DNA from: Thermoanaerobaculaceae bacterium
Lineage (GTDB): Bacteria > Acidobacteriota > Thermoanaerobaculia > Thermoanaerobaculales > Thermoanaerobaculaceae
Direction of reading: 5' to 3'
Assembly: GCA_013388425.1 (NCBI GenBank)
Contig: JACADV010000054.1
Span: forward strand, 1 to 45,893
DNA: 45,893 nt
A program made the position numbers and the translations under genes. This document shows positions 33,608-42,825 of the stretch, in pieces (the stretch's first letter is position 1; the number at the start of each line of letters is the position of its first letter). The notes under the pieces are model-generated. The model was given only the letters and a program-made list of their open reading frames with translations. It had not been told where the DNA came from and ran no database searches.

Positions 33608-34969
33608 TCAAAACGGCGGGGGGGTGGCGGGGAGGTGGCGGAAGGCTTCCAGGAGCAACCGCTGGGGGCGGCCGCCCGCATGCAGCACGAAGGCTAGATC
33701 GGCCACGTTGGTGCCGGTGGGACCCGTGAGGATGGCCTCCGGGGTAGCCGCAAAAAAACCCCAGCTGTCGTTGGCCTCCAGGGCAGCCGTGGCGTCCCGA
33801 CCTCGCCCTTGGCCCCGCGCCACGGTGCTGCCGTCTACGACCGCTCCGGCGGCCGGAGTGCCCCCGTCCACTCCGTCGGTGGCGCCCGCGAGCAGGCAGA
33901 GCTCCTCCACCCCTTGGAGCTCCACCGCTGCTGCGAGCGCCAGCTCCAGGTTGCGCCCCCCACACCCCGAGCCCCGCACCTGCACGGTGGTCTCCCCCCC
34001 GGCGAGGAGGGCCACCGGTTCGCTCCCACCAGCGGCCCGTCCGGCAGCGGCCAAGATTCGCCCCACTTTTCGTGCCTCGCCACGCAGGGTGCGCGTCAGC
34101 ACCACGGGCCGCAGCCCGGCGCCCGTAGCCACCGCTGCGGCCGCCTCCAGCGCCTGGGCGTTGCAGCCCAGCAGGTGGGTCGTGGCTCGCTGGAGCCGGG
34201 GGTCGTCGGGTTTTGCGCTCTCCAGCTGGTCGTCGCCCGCCGCGGTGCGGAAGAACCGGGCCAGGCGGGGAAACGAACCGACCAACTCGTATCGCTCCAA
34301 CACGGCCAGGGCGTCGAAAAAGCTCGAGGGATCGCCCACGGTGGGTCCCGAGGCGATGGTCGCCAGGTCGTCGCCTGGCACGTCGGAGAGGACCAGGGTC
34401 GCAATCGGTGCCGCACACCCTGCGGCCAGGCGGCCACCGGTGGCGGCCAGGAGGTGCTTGCGCACCACGTTGAGCTCGCCGATGGCGGCGCCGGCCCGCT
34501 GGAGCGCCCGCGTGACGTCCACCACCTCCTCCAGCTCCACCCCCGGCAGGGGGGCCGCCAGAAGCGCCGAGGCGCCACCCGAGAGCAGCAGCACGACCCC
34601 ATCCTCGGGCCGGAGGGAGGCGAGGAGGGCGAGGAGTTCCTCGGTGGCTGCGACGCCCCGGTGGTCCGGGAGGGGGTGGCCCGCCCGCCGCAGGTGCGGC
34701 GCGAGGGCGGCGTTGGCCGGGACGCCGTCGCTGGTGAGCACGAAGACCGCATCGGGGCGACGCGGCATCGCCGCGAGCAACCCGGCCGCCAGGCCAGGGG
34801 CGGCCTTGCCCAGGGCAACCACCACGAGACGGCCGCGGGGGGCACAGCACACGCCACCCACACGAAGGCCATCAGGCGTCGCCTCGAGCTGGCGAAGGAG
34901 CGCCTGGGGCTGGACCGCCTCGAGGGCAGCCGCGAACATGGCCCGAGCCAGATCGGTGAGCCGGTGCAT
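33608..34969 (-). CDS. Glycerate 2-kinase, MOFRL/DUF4147 family
   Basis: A 453-residue protein of the glycerate kinase type II family, with the N-terminal DUF4147 domain and a C-terminal MOFRL domain. It phosphorylates D-glycerate to 2-phosphoglycerate with ATP. VVVALGKAAPGLAAGLL, VVLLLSGGASALLAAPL, LNVVRKHLLAATGGRLA and LSDVPGDDLATIASGPTVGDPS are clear family segments. The C-terminal GGRNLELALAAA and TDGVDG segments are typical of MOFRL. The ATG at 34969 has GAGGAG eight bases upstream. It serves glycerate use or photorespiration-like salvage. Confidence 0.93.
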   Translation of the reverse strand: MHRLTDLARAMFAAALEAVQPQALLRQLEATPDGLRVGGVCCAPRGRLVVVALGKAAPGLAAGLLAAMPRRPDAVFVLTSDGVPANAALAPHLRRAGHPLPDHRGVAATEELLALLASLRPEDGVVLLLSGGASALLAAPLPGVELEEVVDVTRALQRAGAAIGELNVVRKHLLAATGGRLAAGCAAPIATLVLSDVPGDDLATIASGPTVGDPSSFFDALAVLERYELVGSFPRLARFFRTAAGDDQLESAKPDDPRLQRATTHLLGCNAQALEAAAAVATGAGLRPVVLTRTLRGEARKVGRILAAAGRAAGGSEPVALLAGGETTVQVRGSGCGGRNLELALAAAVELQGVEELCLLAGATDGVDGGTPAAGAVVDGSTVARGQGRGRDATAALEANDSWGFFAATPEAILTGPTGTNVADLAFVLHAGGRPQRLLLEAFRHLPATPPPF

Positions 34970-35156
34970 GCGATTCGCTCCTCTCTCGCGGCGACCCTGT
35001 GCCGGGGCGGTCCGGGCGCAGCGGGCGCGGCACCGCCAGAACCGCTACCCGCCCGGCCACGGTCCGGATCGAGGCGCGCCGATACCTCCCGTACCGGTCT
35101 GCGCATAGAATAGCGCCGTCGGCGTGCCGGCGCAGGGGAAGGTGGAGGCGAACGAG

Positions 35157-35849
35157 GTGGTCCAGGCCATGCTGCTCGACGTGGGGGGGACACTCATCGA
35201 GTGCCGCCCCACCCCACCGGAGATCTACGCCCGCTGCCTGTCGGCCTACGGGCCGACGGTGACACCCGAGGAGGTGGCCCCCGTCTACCAGCGGGTCTGG
35301 AGCGAACTCACCCAGTGCCACCCCCCGGGGTTGGACCGCTACCACCTGCTCAAAGGTGGGGAGTGGGAGTGGTGGGGGGCGTTCGTGCGGCGGGTCCTCG
35401 CCGACCTCCACCACCCGGCGCCCTCACAGCCGCTCCTGGCTGCGCTCTTCGAGGTGTTTTCGGAGCCTTCCGTGTGGCACACGTTCCCCGAGGTGCCCGA
35501 GGTGCTGGCAGCGCTCAAGGCACGCGGCGTGCCGCTAGCGGCAGTGTCCAACTGGGATTCGCGGTTGCCCGGTCTGTTGACGCGGCTGGGGCTGGCCGAC
35601 TTTTTCGACGCCGTGCTGGTCTCGGCCCTGGAAGGGGTGGAGAAGCCGTCCCCGGAGATCTTCACGCGTGCTGCCCGCCGCTTGGGGGTTGCCCCGGCCG
35701 CTTGCCTCCACGCCGGCGATTCCCCCCTCGACGACTACCGCGGCTCGGCCAGCGCTGGCATGATCCCGGTGCTGGTGGACCGCCAGGGTGTTTTTGGCAA
35801 CGGGTACCGGTGCATCGCCGACCTGCGGGGGTTGTATGCCTTCCTGTGA
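35157..35849 (+). CDS. HAD-superfamily hydrolase
   Basis: A HAD-type phosphatase of about 230 residues. The nucleophile motif is LLDVGGTLIE near the N-terminus, followed by AAVSNWD (motif II), GVEKPSPEIF (motif III lysine) and GDSPLDDYRGSASAG (motif IV acids). The family dephosphorylates small metabolites; HDHD3/2-haloacid types have similar length. I prefer the GTG at 35157, with GGTGGAGG eight bases before it. A GTG at 35124 and an ATG at 35169 are alternatives. A TAGAAT at 35106-35111 may be part of the promoter, but I see no good -35. It ends overlapping manC by 14 bases. Confidence 0.86.
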   Translation: MVQAMLLDVGGTLIECRPTPPEIYARCLSAYGPTVTPEEVAPVYQRVWSELTQCHPPGLDRYHLLKGGEWEWWGAFVRRVLADLHHPAPSQPLLAALFEVFSEPSVWHTFPEVPEVLAALKARGVPLAAVSNWDSRLPGLLTRLGLADFFDAVLVSALEGVEKPSPEIFTRAARRLGVAPAACLHAGDSPLDDYRGSASAGMIPVLVDRQGVFGNGYRCIADLRGLYAFL

Positions 35850-36924
35850 GGGTTTACTCTGGGCAGCGGTGCTGGCGGGGGGGGCTGGGACCCGCTTCTG
35901 GCCGCTCTCCCGGCGCCGTCGCCCCAAGCAGCTGTTGCCGCTCTTGGGGGAGAGGTCCCTCCTAGCGCTCACCGTGGAGCGGCTGCTCGCCCTCGTTCCC
36001 CCGCAGCGGCTGTGGGTGGTGACGGTGGCCGAGGTGGCCGACGCGGTGCGGCAGCAACTGCCGGAGCTCCCCGCGGAGAACGTGCTCGTGGAGCCGGTAG
36101 GGCGCGATACCGCCGCCTGCGTGGGCTGGTTGTCGTGGCGCGCCGCCCGGCTGGACCCCGAGGCGCTCCTCCTCGTGGCGCCTTCCGATCACGTGATCCG
36201 CGACGAAGCGGCTTTCCGACGCACCCTCCAGGCGGCAACCCAGACCGCCGCCCGGCACAGCGGCCTGGTCACCCTCGGTGTCCGCCCCACCCGCCCGGAA
36301 ACCGGCTACGGCTACCTGGAGTTCGGCGAGCTGGTGGAGGAGGTGGATGGGGTCGCCGTGCACCGCGTCCAGCGCTTCGTGGAAAAGCCCGCCGCCGAGC
36401 GGGCGGCGGCGTACCTGGCCTCGGGTCGCTACCGCTGGAACTCCGGGATCTTCGCCTGGCGCGTGGCAGCCATGGAGGCGGCGATGCGCGAGCACCTCCC
36501 CGCCCTGGCGGCAGGGCTAGACCGGATTGCAGCCGACACCGTGCGGCTGGGGGAGGACGAGGCACTCGCGCGGCACTACCCGCAGCTGCCCAAGATCTCG
36601 GTGGACTTCGGGGTGATGGAGAAGGCGCGCCAGGTGTGGGGGGTGTCCGCCGAGTTTGGCTGGAGCGACGTGGGTTCCTGGACGGGCCTGGAGGAAGTGC
36701 TCGCCGCGGAGGCTGCCGGGGTGACGATCGGGGCGGTGGTGAGCCTGGACAGCGCGCGCTGCGTGCTGGTGAGCGACGGCCCGCTGCTGGCCGCCGTGGG
36801 GGTCCACGACCTGGTGGTGGTGGCCACGCGGGACGCCGTGCTGGTGGTACCGAAGGACCAGGCGCAACGGGTCAAGCAACTGGTGGAACGGCTCCAGCGC
36901 GACGGCAAGGAAGAACTCCTGTAG
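35836..36924 (+). CDS. manC: Mannose-1-phosphate guanylyltransferase
   Basis: A 362-residue nucleotidyltransferase that makes GDP-mannose from mannose-1-phosphate and GTP. GDP-mannose feeds mannose and fucose/rhamnose-type sugars into glycans. VLAGGAGTRFWPLSRRRRPKQ is the pyrophosphorylase signature. PSDHVIRDE, ETGYGYLEFG, FVEKP, NSGIFAWR and FGWSDVGSWTGL are typical of ManC. It lacks the extra isomerase domain of bifunctional enzymes. The ATG at 35836 overlaps the upstream HAD gene end. It is convergent to the small lipoprotein gene with a seven-base gap. Confidence 0.93.
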   Translation: MPSCEGLLWAAVLAGGAGTRFWPLSRRRRPKQLLPLLGERSLLALTVERLLALVPPQRLWVVTVAEVADAVRQQLPELPAENVLVEPVGRDTAACVGWLSWRAARLDPEALLLVAPSDHVIRDEAAFRRTLQAATQTAARHSGLVTLGVRPTRPETGYGYLEFGELVEEVDGVAVHRVQRFVEKPAAERAAAYLASGRYRWNSGIFAWRVAAMEAAMREHLPALAAGLDRIAADTVRLGEDEALARHYPQLPKISVDFGVMEKARQVWGVSAEFGWSDVGSWTGLEEVLAAEAAGVTIGAVVSLDSARCVLVSDGPLLAAVGVHDLVVVATRDAVLVVPKDQAQRVKQLVERLQRDGKEELL

Positions 36925-36931
36925 TGCGCCG

Positions 36932-37255
36932 TTAGCAGTCGTCCAGGATGAGGTAGAAGTCCTCGCCGCTGGCCAGCTCCACGGTCCGCCGTTCCAATAG
37001 CGTGCCCTCGCTGTCGAGGGCTTCGATGACGTGTTGGCCCGGCCCGATGTCGTCCAGCGTGCGATCGGAGCCGCTCTCGACGGTGAACGCTTCCCGACCG
37101 TCCACGAGCACCGTGACCGCACACACGCTGTCGTTGAGCACGATGAGATCGCACTCGGCGTCGAACATCTCGTCGCTGCAGCCAGCGGCTACGAGGAGTA
37201 GGGCTGCCACAACAACGGCGCCAACGCGACCCACCCCGGTCATTGCCGCCATCAT
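36932..37255 (-). CDS. Small predicted lipoprotein
   Basis: A protein of about 107 residues with an N-terminal basic-hydrophobic signal (VGRVGAVVVAALLLVAAGC) ending in a lipobox (VAAGC), so a membrane lipoprotein. The mature part is acidic and has four more cysteines (DAECDLI, DSVCAVT, DDC at the end), which may form disulfides in the periplasm. ATG codons at 37255, 37252 and 37243 are possible starts; I chose the first. No family is recognised. It lies divergent from the binding-protein gene. Confidence 0.7.
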   Translation of the reverse strand: MMAAMTGVGRVGAVVVAALLLVAAGCSDEMFDAECDLIVLNDSVCAVTVLVDGREAFTVESGSDRTLDDIGPGQHVIEALDSEGTLLERRTVELASGEDFYLILDDC

Positions 37256-37319
37256 AGGGGGACGGGGCGGCGGTTGCAAGGGCGGCCTTTACGGACAATG
37301 TGCAGTATGGTACAAGGGG

Positions 37320-37341
37320 GTGTGCCGGCGCACCGGCACAC
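37320..37341. promoter_or_regulatory. Perfect palindrome before the binding-protein gene
   Basis: GTGTGCCGG-CGCA-CCGGCACAC is a perfect 9-base inverted repeat with a four-base loop. It ends immediately before the GGAGGG ribosome site of the gene at 37352. It could be an operator or an RNA hairpin that limits translation. It has no T-tract, so it is unlikely to be a terminator. Confidence 0.5.
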
Positions 37342-37351
37342 GGAGGGTACG

Positions 37352-38515
37352 ATGAAACGGGCAACCCTCGCGGTGCTTCTCGTCCCCCTTCTGGCAGCGG
37401 GCGCCTGTAGCCGGAAGCTGGTGGTGGGCGTGGTGCTGCCGGAGACCGGGGAGATGGCGGCCTACGGGGCATCCGTCAAGAGCGGCGTGAAGCTGGCGTT
37501 CGACGATGCCATTGCCGCCAAGACGGCGCCTCCCGGTTTGATCGTGGAGTACCGCGACAGCGGTTCCGATCCCACCCGGGCCGCCAGCGCCCTGGAGGCG
37601 CTGTACTCGGCGGGAGCTCCTGTGGTGATTGGCGGGGCGACCACCGCCGAGGCCAAGGTGATGATCCCCATTGCGGCGCGGCGGGAGCGGGTGCTGCTGT
37701 CGCCCTCTGCCTCCGCCCCGGACTTGGCGCGGGTGAGCGTGTTCTTCTTCCGCACCTTCCCCTCCGATGACCTGGAGGGGGTGAAGGCGGCGGACCTGTT
37801 CACCCTCACCAAGAACGTGCGGGTGGTGGCCATCCTGCAGGAGGACAACCCGTACACGCGCGGGTTGTTGCCGGTGTTCATGGGGCAGTTTAGGACCTCC
37901 GGTGGCACCGTGGTGGGGTCGGTGGCCATTGGCGAGCCGGGGTGGGAACGCCAGACGGCGGATACCCTCGCCTCGTACCAGCCCAAGGGGGTGTACATCT
38001 GCGGCTACGGCGAGGCGATCGTCGCGGCCCTGAAGGTGCTCCGCCAGGTGGGCTACACGGGCGTGATCTGCACCACCTCGGCCATCTCCAGCGCCAGCGT
38101 GCTCAAGGAGGCGGGCAAGCTGGCGGAAGGGGTGTACTTCCCCCTCGCCGCCTTCGATCCCACGGCGCAACAGGAGCCAATTCGCCGCTTCGTCACCCGC
38201 TACCACGAGGTGTACAAGCTCGTCCCGGACATCTACGCTGCCCACGGCTACGACGCCGCGCTGGCGGTGCTCTACGCCCTGAAAGCGTCGCGCACACCCA
38301 CCGGCAAGGAAGTCCAGCTGCGGCTCAAGGGTCTCAGCGAGATGCGCGGCGTGACCGGGCCGCTGGCCTTCGACGATTTCGGCAACATCAAGCACTACCT
38401 GCGCAACTACTGGATCCACGACGGCAAGGTGGAGGATTACGACAGTTACGTGAAGCAGCAACAGGAGCGCATCAAGGAACAGATGTGGGAGTTGCTGCAG
38501 GGGCAGGGGCTCTGA
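37352..38515 (+). CDS. ABC transporter substrate-binding protein, branched-chain amino acid type
   Basis: A 387-residue periplasmic binding protein (Peripla_BP_6 fold). The signal is KRATLAVLLVPLLAAGAC, with a cysteine at the cleavage site like a non-standard lipobox (AGAC). VVGVVLPETGEMAAYG and PVVIGGATTAEAK are the ligand-binding domain starts. The ATG has GGAGGG five bases before it. No amino-acid ABC permease or ATPase lies beside it; the next genes are wzm and wzt, 11 bases away. It may sense or deliver a ligand for a remote transporter. The palindrome upstream may regulate it. Confidence 0.85.
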   Translation: MKRATLAVLLVPLLAAGACSRKLVVGVVLPETGEMAAYGASVKSGVKLAFDDAIAAKTAPPGLIVEYRDSGSDPTRAASALEALYSAGAPVVIGGATTAEAKVMIPIAARRERVLLSPSASAPDLARVSVFFFRTFPSDDLEGVKAADLFTLTKNVRVVAILQEDNPYTRGLLPVFMGQFRTSGGTVVGSVAIGEPGWERQTADTLASYQPKGVYICGYGEAIVAALKVLRQVGYTGVICTTSAISSASVLKEAGKLAEGVYFPLAAFDPTAQQEPIRRFVTRYHEVYKLVPDIYAAHGYDAALAVLYALKASRTPTGKEVQLRLKGLSEMRGVTGPLAFDDFGNIKHYLRNYWIHDGKVEDYDSYVKQQQERIKEQMWELLQGQGL

Positions 38516-38526
38516 GCACCGCTGGG

Positions 38527-39333
38527 GTGGGGATCCAGCAGCTCCTCGTCACGCTCCACCGTCAACGCGGGCTAATCCTTGTCCTCGTGGAGCGCGAGCT
38601 CAAGGCGCGCTACCGCGGCACGGTGCTCGGCTACCTGTGGTCCCTGCTCAACCCCATCCTCCTCCTGGCTGTCTACTCGCTGGTCTTCACCCTGGTCATC
38701 CCCGCCCGGGTGCCGACCCACGTGCCGTACCCGCTGTTTCTCTTTGCCGGTCTGCTCCCCTGGCTCTTTGCCTCCGGCGCGATGCTGGACGCCTCGGTGG
38801 TGCTGCTGGACAACGGCCCGCTCCTCAAGAAGGTGATGTGTCCACCCGAAGTTTTCCCAGCGGTCACAGTGATTTCGCACCTCGTGCACCACCTGCTGGC
38901 ACTGCCCGTCCTCTTCGTCGGCATTGGGGTGGCGGTGCTGGCTGGCCGGGCCACCTTCCCCCTCACCGTGCTCTTGGCGCCCCTGGCGCTCCTGCCCTGG
39001 GTGGTGGCGGTGAGCGGCCTGGTGTTGCTGATCGCTGCCCTGGCCGTGCACTTTCGCGACCTCAAGGATCTCCTCCACAACCTCCTGAGTCTCCTCTTCT
39101 TCCTCACCCCCATCATCTACACGCCGGAGCTGGTGCCCGCGGGGATGCTGCGGCGGCTGGTCCTCGCCAACCCGGTGACGCCCATGATCCAGGTGTACCG
39201 GGACGTGCTCCTGCTGGGACGGATTCCCCCCCTGGCGGTGTGGGGCTGGGCGTCCCTGGTGGCGCTGGTGTGCTGGGGACTCGGCACGGCGATATTCATG
39301 CGCCTGCGCGAGACGCTGGTGGAGACGGTATGA
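38527..39333 (+). CDS. wzm: Polysaccharide ABC exporter permease (Wzm-like)
   Basis: A 268-residue ABC-2 type membrane protein with about six hydrophobic segments. It starts with RGLILVLVERELKARYRGTVLGYLWSLLNP, the typical Wzm/TagG cytoplasmic-helix motif followed by the first membrane span. FFLTPIIYTPELVP lies near the last helices. Together with Wzt it exports a finished lipid-linked glycan across the inner membrane. The GTG start is chosen from homology; no strong ribosome site is visible. It overlaps the next gene by four bases. Confidence 0.9.
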   Translation: MGIQQLLVTLHRQRGLILVLVERELKARYRGTVLGYLWSLLNPILLLAVYSLVFTLVIPARVPTHVPYPLFLFAGLLPWLFASGAMLDASVVLLDNGPLLKKVMCPPEVFPAVTVISHLVHHLLALPVLFVGIGVAVLAGRATFPLTVLLAPLALLPWVVAVSGLVLLIAALAVHFRDLKDLLHNLLSLLFFLTPIIYTPELVPAGMLRRLVLANPVTPMIQVYRDVLLLGRIPPLAVWGWASLVALVCWGLGTAIFMRLRETLVETV

Positions 39334-40577
39334 GCGAAGTCGCCGTCCGCGTCAGTGGCGTGAGCAAGCGCTACCCCATGCGACCCCAGCGCGGCCGCTT
39401 CCACTCCCTCAAGGGGGCGCTGCTGCGCGGCGAGCTGTGGGCCCGCGAGCAGGCAAAGGACGGGTTCCTGGCCCTGTCGGGGGTGGACCTGGAGATTGCT
39501 CGCGGCGAGACGGTGGCGGTGATCGGTCCCAACGCCTCGGGCAAGTCGACGCTCCTCAAACTCGTGGCCGGGATCCTCCACCCCACCTCTGGAACGGTGG
39601 AGGTGGCGGGGCGGGTGACGGCCCTCATCGAGCTGGGCGCCGGCTTTCACCCCGAGATCAGCGGGCGGGAAAACGTGGTGATCAACGGCATGATGCACGG
39701 CCTGTCGCGGGCCGAGGTGCAGCGGCGCTTGCCGTGGATCGTGGACTTTGCCGACGTGGGGCCGTTCATCGACCAGCCCATCAAGACCTTCTCCTCCGGC
39801 ATGTACGTGCGGCTAGGGTTTGCGGTGGCGGTGGCTGCCGAACCCGACGTGCTGGTGGTGGACGAAGTGCTGGCGGTGGGCGACCAGGCGTTTACCCACA
39901 AGTGCCTGGATCGTATTGCTGCCCTGCAGCGCCGAGGCACGGCCATCCTCCTGGTCAGCCACGACCTGGCCCTGGTGGAGCAGCTCGCCCACCGCACCCT
40001 GTATCTGCGGGAGGGGCGGCCGGTGATGAGCGGTCACACCCCGGCGGTGGTGTCCCGCTACCGCTCTGATGTGGCGAGCCAGGAGGCGGGGGAGGCAGCC
40101 AGCGAGGTGCGCGTCGGCGGCAAACGGTGGGGGAACAACGCCGTGGTCCTCACCTCGGTGGAGCTGCTGGACGGACAGGGGCGAGCGGTGGGGAGTGTGC
40201 GCACCGGCGAGGCGGCGGCGCTGCGCCTCGCTTACCACGTCCGGGAGCCGCAGGAGGACTTTGTCTTTGGCATTGCCATCCACCGCGAGGACGGCAGCCA
40301 CGTCTTCGGCACCAACACGGACCTGGACGGGTTCCGCCCCCAGCGGCTGGATCAGGATGGGGAGGTGCGCATCGAGTTCCCCTCCCTGCAACTGGCACCT
40401 GGCCGGTACCTGGTGGACGCGGCGGTGCACGCCGTGGGCGGGCTCGCCTACGACTACGCCTGCGAGGTGTGCACCTTCCTCGTCACGGCGCCGGTGGGGT
40501 GGCCGGGCTGCTATGCACCGGCCCACCGCTGGCGTTTCTCCGGGCCTGCCTTCGAGGCGCCGCCCAGCGAACCATGA
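39330..40577 (+). CDS. wzt: Polysaccharide ABC exporter ATPase with C-terminal glycan-binding domain (Wzt-like)
   Basis: A 415-residue protein. The ATPase domain (about residues 1-245) has Walker A GPNASGKST, signature TFSSGMYVRLGFA, Walker B VLVVDEVLAVGD and H-loop VSHD, as in Wzt. The tail (about 270-400) resembles the Wzt_C carbohydrate-binding domain (LRLAYHVREP, FVFGIAIHREDGSHVFGTNT, APGRYLVDAAV), which recognises the modified glycan end. The ATG overlaps wzm by four bases. Its last 95 bases overlap the convergent YfhO-like gene. The presence of the binding domain suggests a capped O-polysaccharide. Confidence 0.92.
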   Translation: MSEVAVRVSGVSKRYPMRPQRGRFHSLKGALLRGELWAREQAKDGFLALSGVDLEIARGETVAVIGPNASGKSTLLKLVAGILHPTSGTVEVAGRVTALIELGAGFHPEISGRENVVINGMMHGLSRAEVQRRLPWIVDFADVGPFIDQPIKTFSSGMYVRLGFAVAVAAEPDVLVVDEVLAVGDQAFTHKCLDRIAALQRRGTAILLVSHDLALVEQLAHRTLYLREGRPVMSGHTPAVVSRYRSDVASQEAGEAASEVRVGGKRWGNNAVVLTSVELLDGQGRAVGSVRTGEAAALRLAYHVREPQEDFVFGIAIHREDGSHVFGTNTDLDGFRPQRLDQDGEVRIEFPSLQLAPGRYLVDAAVHAVGGLAYDYACEVCTFLVTAPVGWPGCYAPAHRWRFSGPAFEAPPSEP

Positions 40578-42798
40578 TGGTGGCGAGGAACAGGAAGGGC
40601 CCGAGCAGACCCAACCAGTAGGGTGCAGGCGCGAGGTAGAGCTCCACCGTGTGCTCGCCGGCCGGCACGCGTACGCCAATCCCGGCGGCGTTGGCCACCT
40701 CCACCGTCGCAGGCGCCCCGTCCAGGCGGGCCCGCCACGCCGACAGGTAGCTCTGTTGGAGCACGAACAACCCAGGGCCTGCGAGGGAAAGCCGGTAGCG
40801 CCGGTGGTGCGGCGGGCCCCACGTCGCGAGGATGGTGCCGCCGGCCAGGGGCTCGGCTCCTCCCCGCCCCTCCACCACGGCGTCCTCCCCGGGGCGGAAG
40901 CCTGCGGCCGCCAGTGTCTGCACCGCCGCCACCACCCCCTCCACCGGCAGCACCCGCCGCGCCAGGTACGCTTCGGGGGCGGGAGCTGGGCACTCCCCCG
41001 CCCAGACCCCCTGGATCGTCCGACCGCTCATCCCCGCCACGGGAGTGTCGGCGAGCACGACGGTGGCCCCCAGAGCGCAGGCGAGGCGGGTGCGCTCGTG
41101 GAGGGGCAAGGTGGCAGCGTGGGCGGCGAGCAGTTCCTGCCGGAGCGGTTCCAACCCATCCGGTCCGCGGGCGAGGAGGTACCGGGCACCCCAGCGGGTG
41201 GCGTAGTCGGGGGTGAGACAGCTGCGGGCCGCCCAGAAGCGGCGCAGCTCGGGGTGCCGTGGTCCCTCTGCTGGAGCCGCGCTGCGGGCAAGGCAGGCCA
41301 CCGTGGGGGGCACGCCGCCGGAGGGGAGGGTGGTGGGCGGTGTCGCCCAGGCGGCAGCGTCTTCGAAGAGGAGCACCCCCCTGCCGGCGAGCCACCCCGC
41401 GGCAAAGGCAGCTGCGGTCCCGACCGTGGCCTGGGGCCCCGCCACCAGCAGCGCCGCAGCCGGCAGTGCCAGGGCCGCGCTGTCGCCCAGGAGGGCAGCC
41501 GCGTGCTGGGCGGCCGGCACTGCTGCCAGCTGGGGAGAGGAAGCTGGGTAGAGGGCGGCCAGCACCGCCCGCCACGGCGCCTGGAGGGGACCCGCGGCGA
41601 GGAGGAGCGGGAGCACTGCGAGGAGGAAGAGCGCAGCGGTGCGCCGCAGGTGGCGGCGGGGACGCGCGCTCGCCTCTTCCCACCCCGCGGCGACCAGCGG
41701 CGCCAGGGCCAGGGTCACCGCCACCAGGAGCTTGATGGCAAAGCGGGTGTGGCCAAAAAGCGGCAGGTGCTGGGCGAAGGCCGTCACCGGCGCCACCCCC
41801 AAGGCGGCGGCAGTGAAGAGTGCCGCGGCAAAGAGCACCCACCACACGCGCAGCCGACGGCGGTGCGCCCAACTCCAGGGGACCAAGAAGATCGCTGCCG
41901 GCCCTGGGAAGATGGTGGGGTAGTAGCGCTGCCAGGGGAAGGACGGCTGCGCCCAAAAGCCGCTCTGCGCATCGGCGAGCGGCCCCCCCAGGAGGTTGGG
42001 CAGCACGAGTTCCAGGTAGCGGCGGGGGGCCAGAGCGTCGGCACCGAGCGAGCCGGGTGGGGTTCCCAGCGCGCCCCGCACCGTTTCCGGGTACATGGCA
42101 AGCAGCGGCACGAGCACCGGGGCGGCCACGGCCAGGGCGGCAAGCGGCGCCAGGGTCCAGGCGAGCAGGAGTCGCCTCGGCCACCCCAGCAGCGCCGCCG
42201 CAGTGCAGACGGCGGCGGCCACGGCAGCGATCACCGGCTCGCCGGCGAGAAACGCCACCCCAAGCATGGCCCCCGCGGCCACGGCCCACCGCCGGGCCGC
42301 GCTCGTGCTGGGGGGGGAACCCGCCACCAGGGCGACCGCCCAGGTGGCCCAGGCCAAGGAGGCGAGCACGTTGAGGAAGGTGGTGGCGGACCAGACCACG
42401 CCGGAGGTCCCCACCGTGGCTGCGGCCACCGCCGCCGCCCCACGCGCAGCTCCACTGCGGCGGGCCAGGACCGCAAGTCCCCCGAGCAGGAGCAGATGGT
42501 GGAGGGCCAGGTGGAGCACCTCGGCGGTCTCGGGAGGTGCGACGAGGAACAGGAGGGTGCCGGGGTAGGCGGCCATGGCGTTGGGGTTGGCCAGCAGCGG
42601 CCGCCCCTGGTTCGAAGCCGGGTTCCAGAGGGGGAAGGCGTGGGCGCGCAGCTGGGCGGCCCAGACGGTCCGCCAGGGGAGGTGGGTGGCGGTCAGATCC
42701 CGGGCGGGCAGGAAGCGACCCTCCAGGAGGGGCGGAACCCAAAGGAGTCCCCACCCCACCAGAACCAGGAGGAGCGGGCCGATGCCGCGGCGGACCAC
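40483..42798 (-). CDS. YfhO-like large membrane protein
   Basis: A 771-residue protein with at least eleven hydrophobic segments and a large extracytoplasmic C-terminal domain (about residues 470-700). WVPPLLEGRFLPARDLTATHLPWRTVWAAQL and LWNPASNQGRPLLANPNA near the N-terminus resemble the YfhO family, linked to glycosylation or lipid-linked sugar metabolism. PILPFLFLAT-like helices end the protein. The start is an ATG/GTG at 42798. It is convergent with wzt and overlaps it by 95 bases, which is unusual but both frames are well supported. A glycosyltransferase C-like role is plausible and unproven. Confidence 0.8.
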   Translation of the reverse strand: MVRRGIGPLLLVLVGWGLLWVPPLLEGRFLPARDLTATHLPWRTVWAAQLRAHAFPLWNPASNQGRPLLANPNAMAAYPGTLLFLVAPPETAEVLHLALHHLLLLGGLAVLARRSGAARGAAAVAAATVGTSGVVWSATTFLNVLASLAWATWAVALVAGSPPSTSAARRWAVAAGAMLGVAFLAGEPVIAAVAAAVCTAAALLGWPRRLLLAWTLAPLAALAVAAPVLVPLLAMYPETVRGALGTPPGSLGADALAPRRYLELVLPNLLGGPLADAQSGFWAQPSFPWQRYYPTIFPGPAAIFLVPWSWAHRRRLRVWWVLFAAALFTAAALGVAPVTAFAQHLPLFGHTRFAIKLLVAVTLALAPLVAAGWEEASARPRRHLRRTAALFLLAVLPLLLAAGPLQAPWRAVLAALYPASSPQLAAVPAAQHAAALLGDSAALALPAAALLVAGPQATVGTAAAFAAGWLAGRGVLLFEDAAAWATPPTTLPSGGVPPTVACLARSAAPAEGPRHPELRRFWAARSCLTPDYATRWGARYLLARGPDGLEPLRQELLAAHAATLPLHERTRLACALGATVVLADTPVAGMSGRTIQGVWAGECPAPAPEAYLARRVLPVEGVVAAVQTLAAAGFRPGEDAVVEGRGGAEPLAGGTILATWGPPHHRRYRLSLAGPGLFVLQQSYLSAWRARLDGAPATVEVANAAGIGVRVPAGEHTVELYLAPAPYWLGLLGPFLFLATIMVRWAAPRRQARRNASGGPVHSSPATPPAP

Positions 42799-42825
42799 AG
42801 GAGCAGTCTAGCAAGCGGTGAGCAA

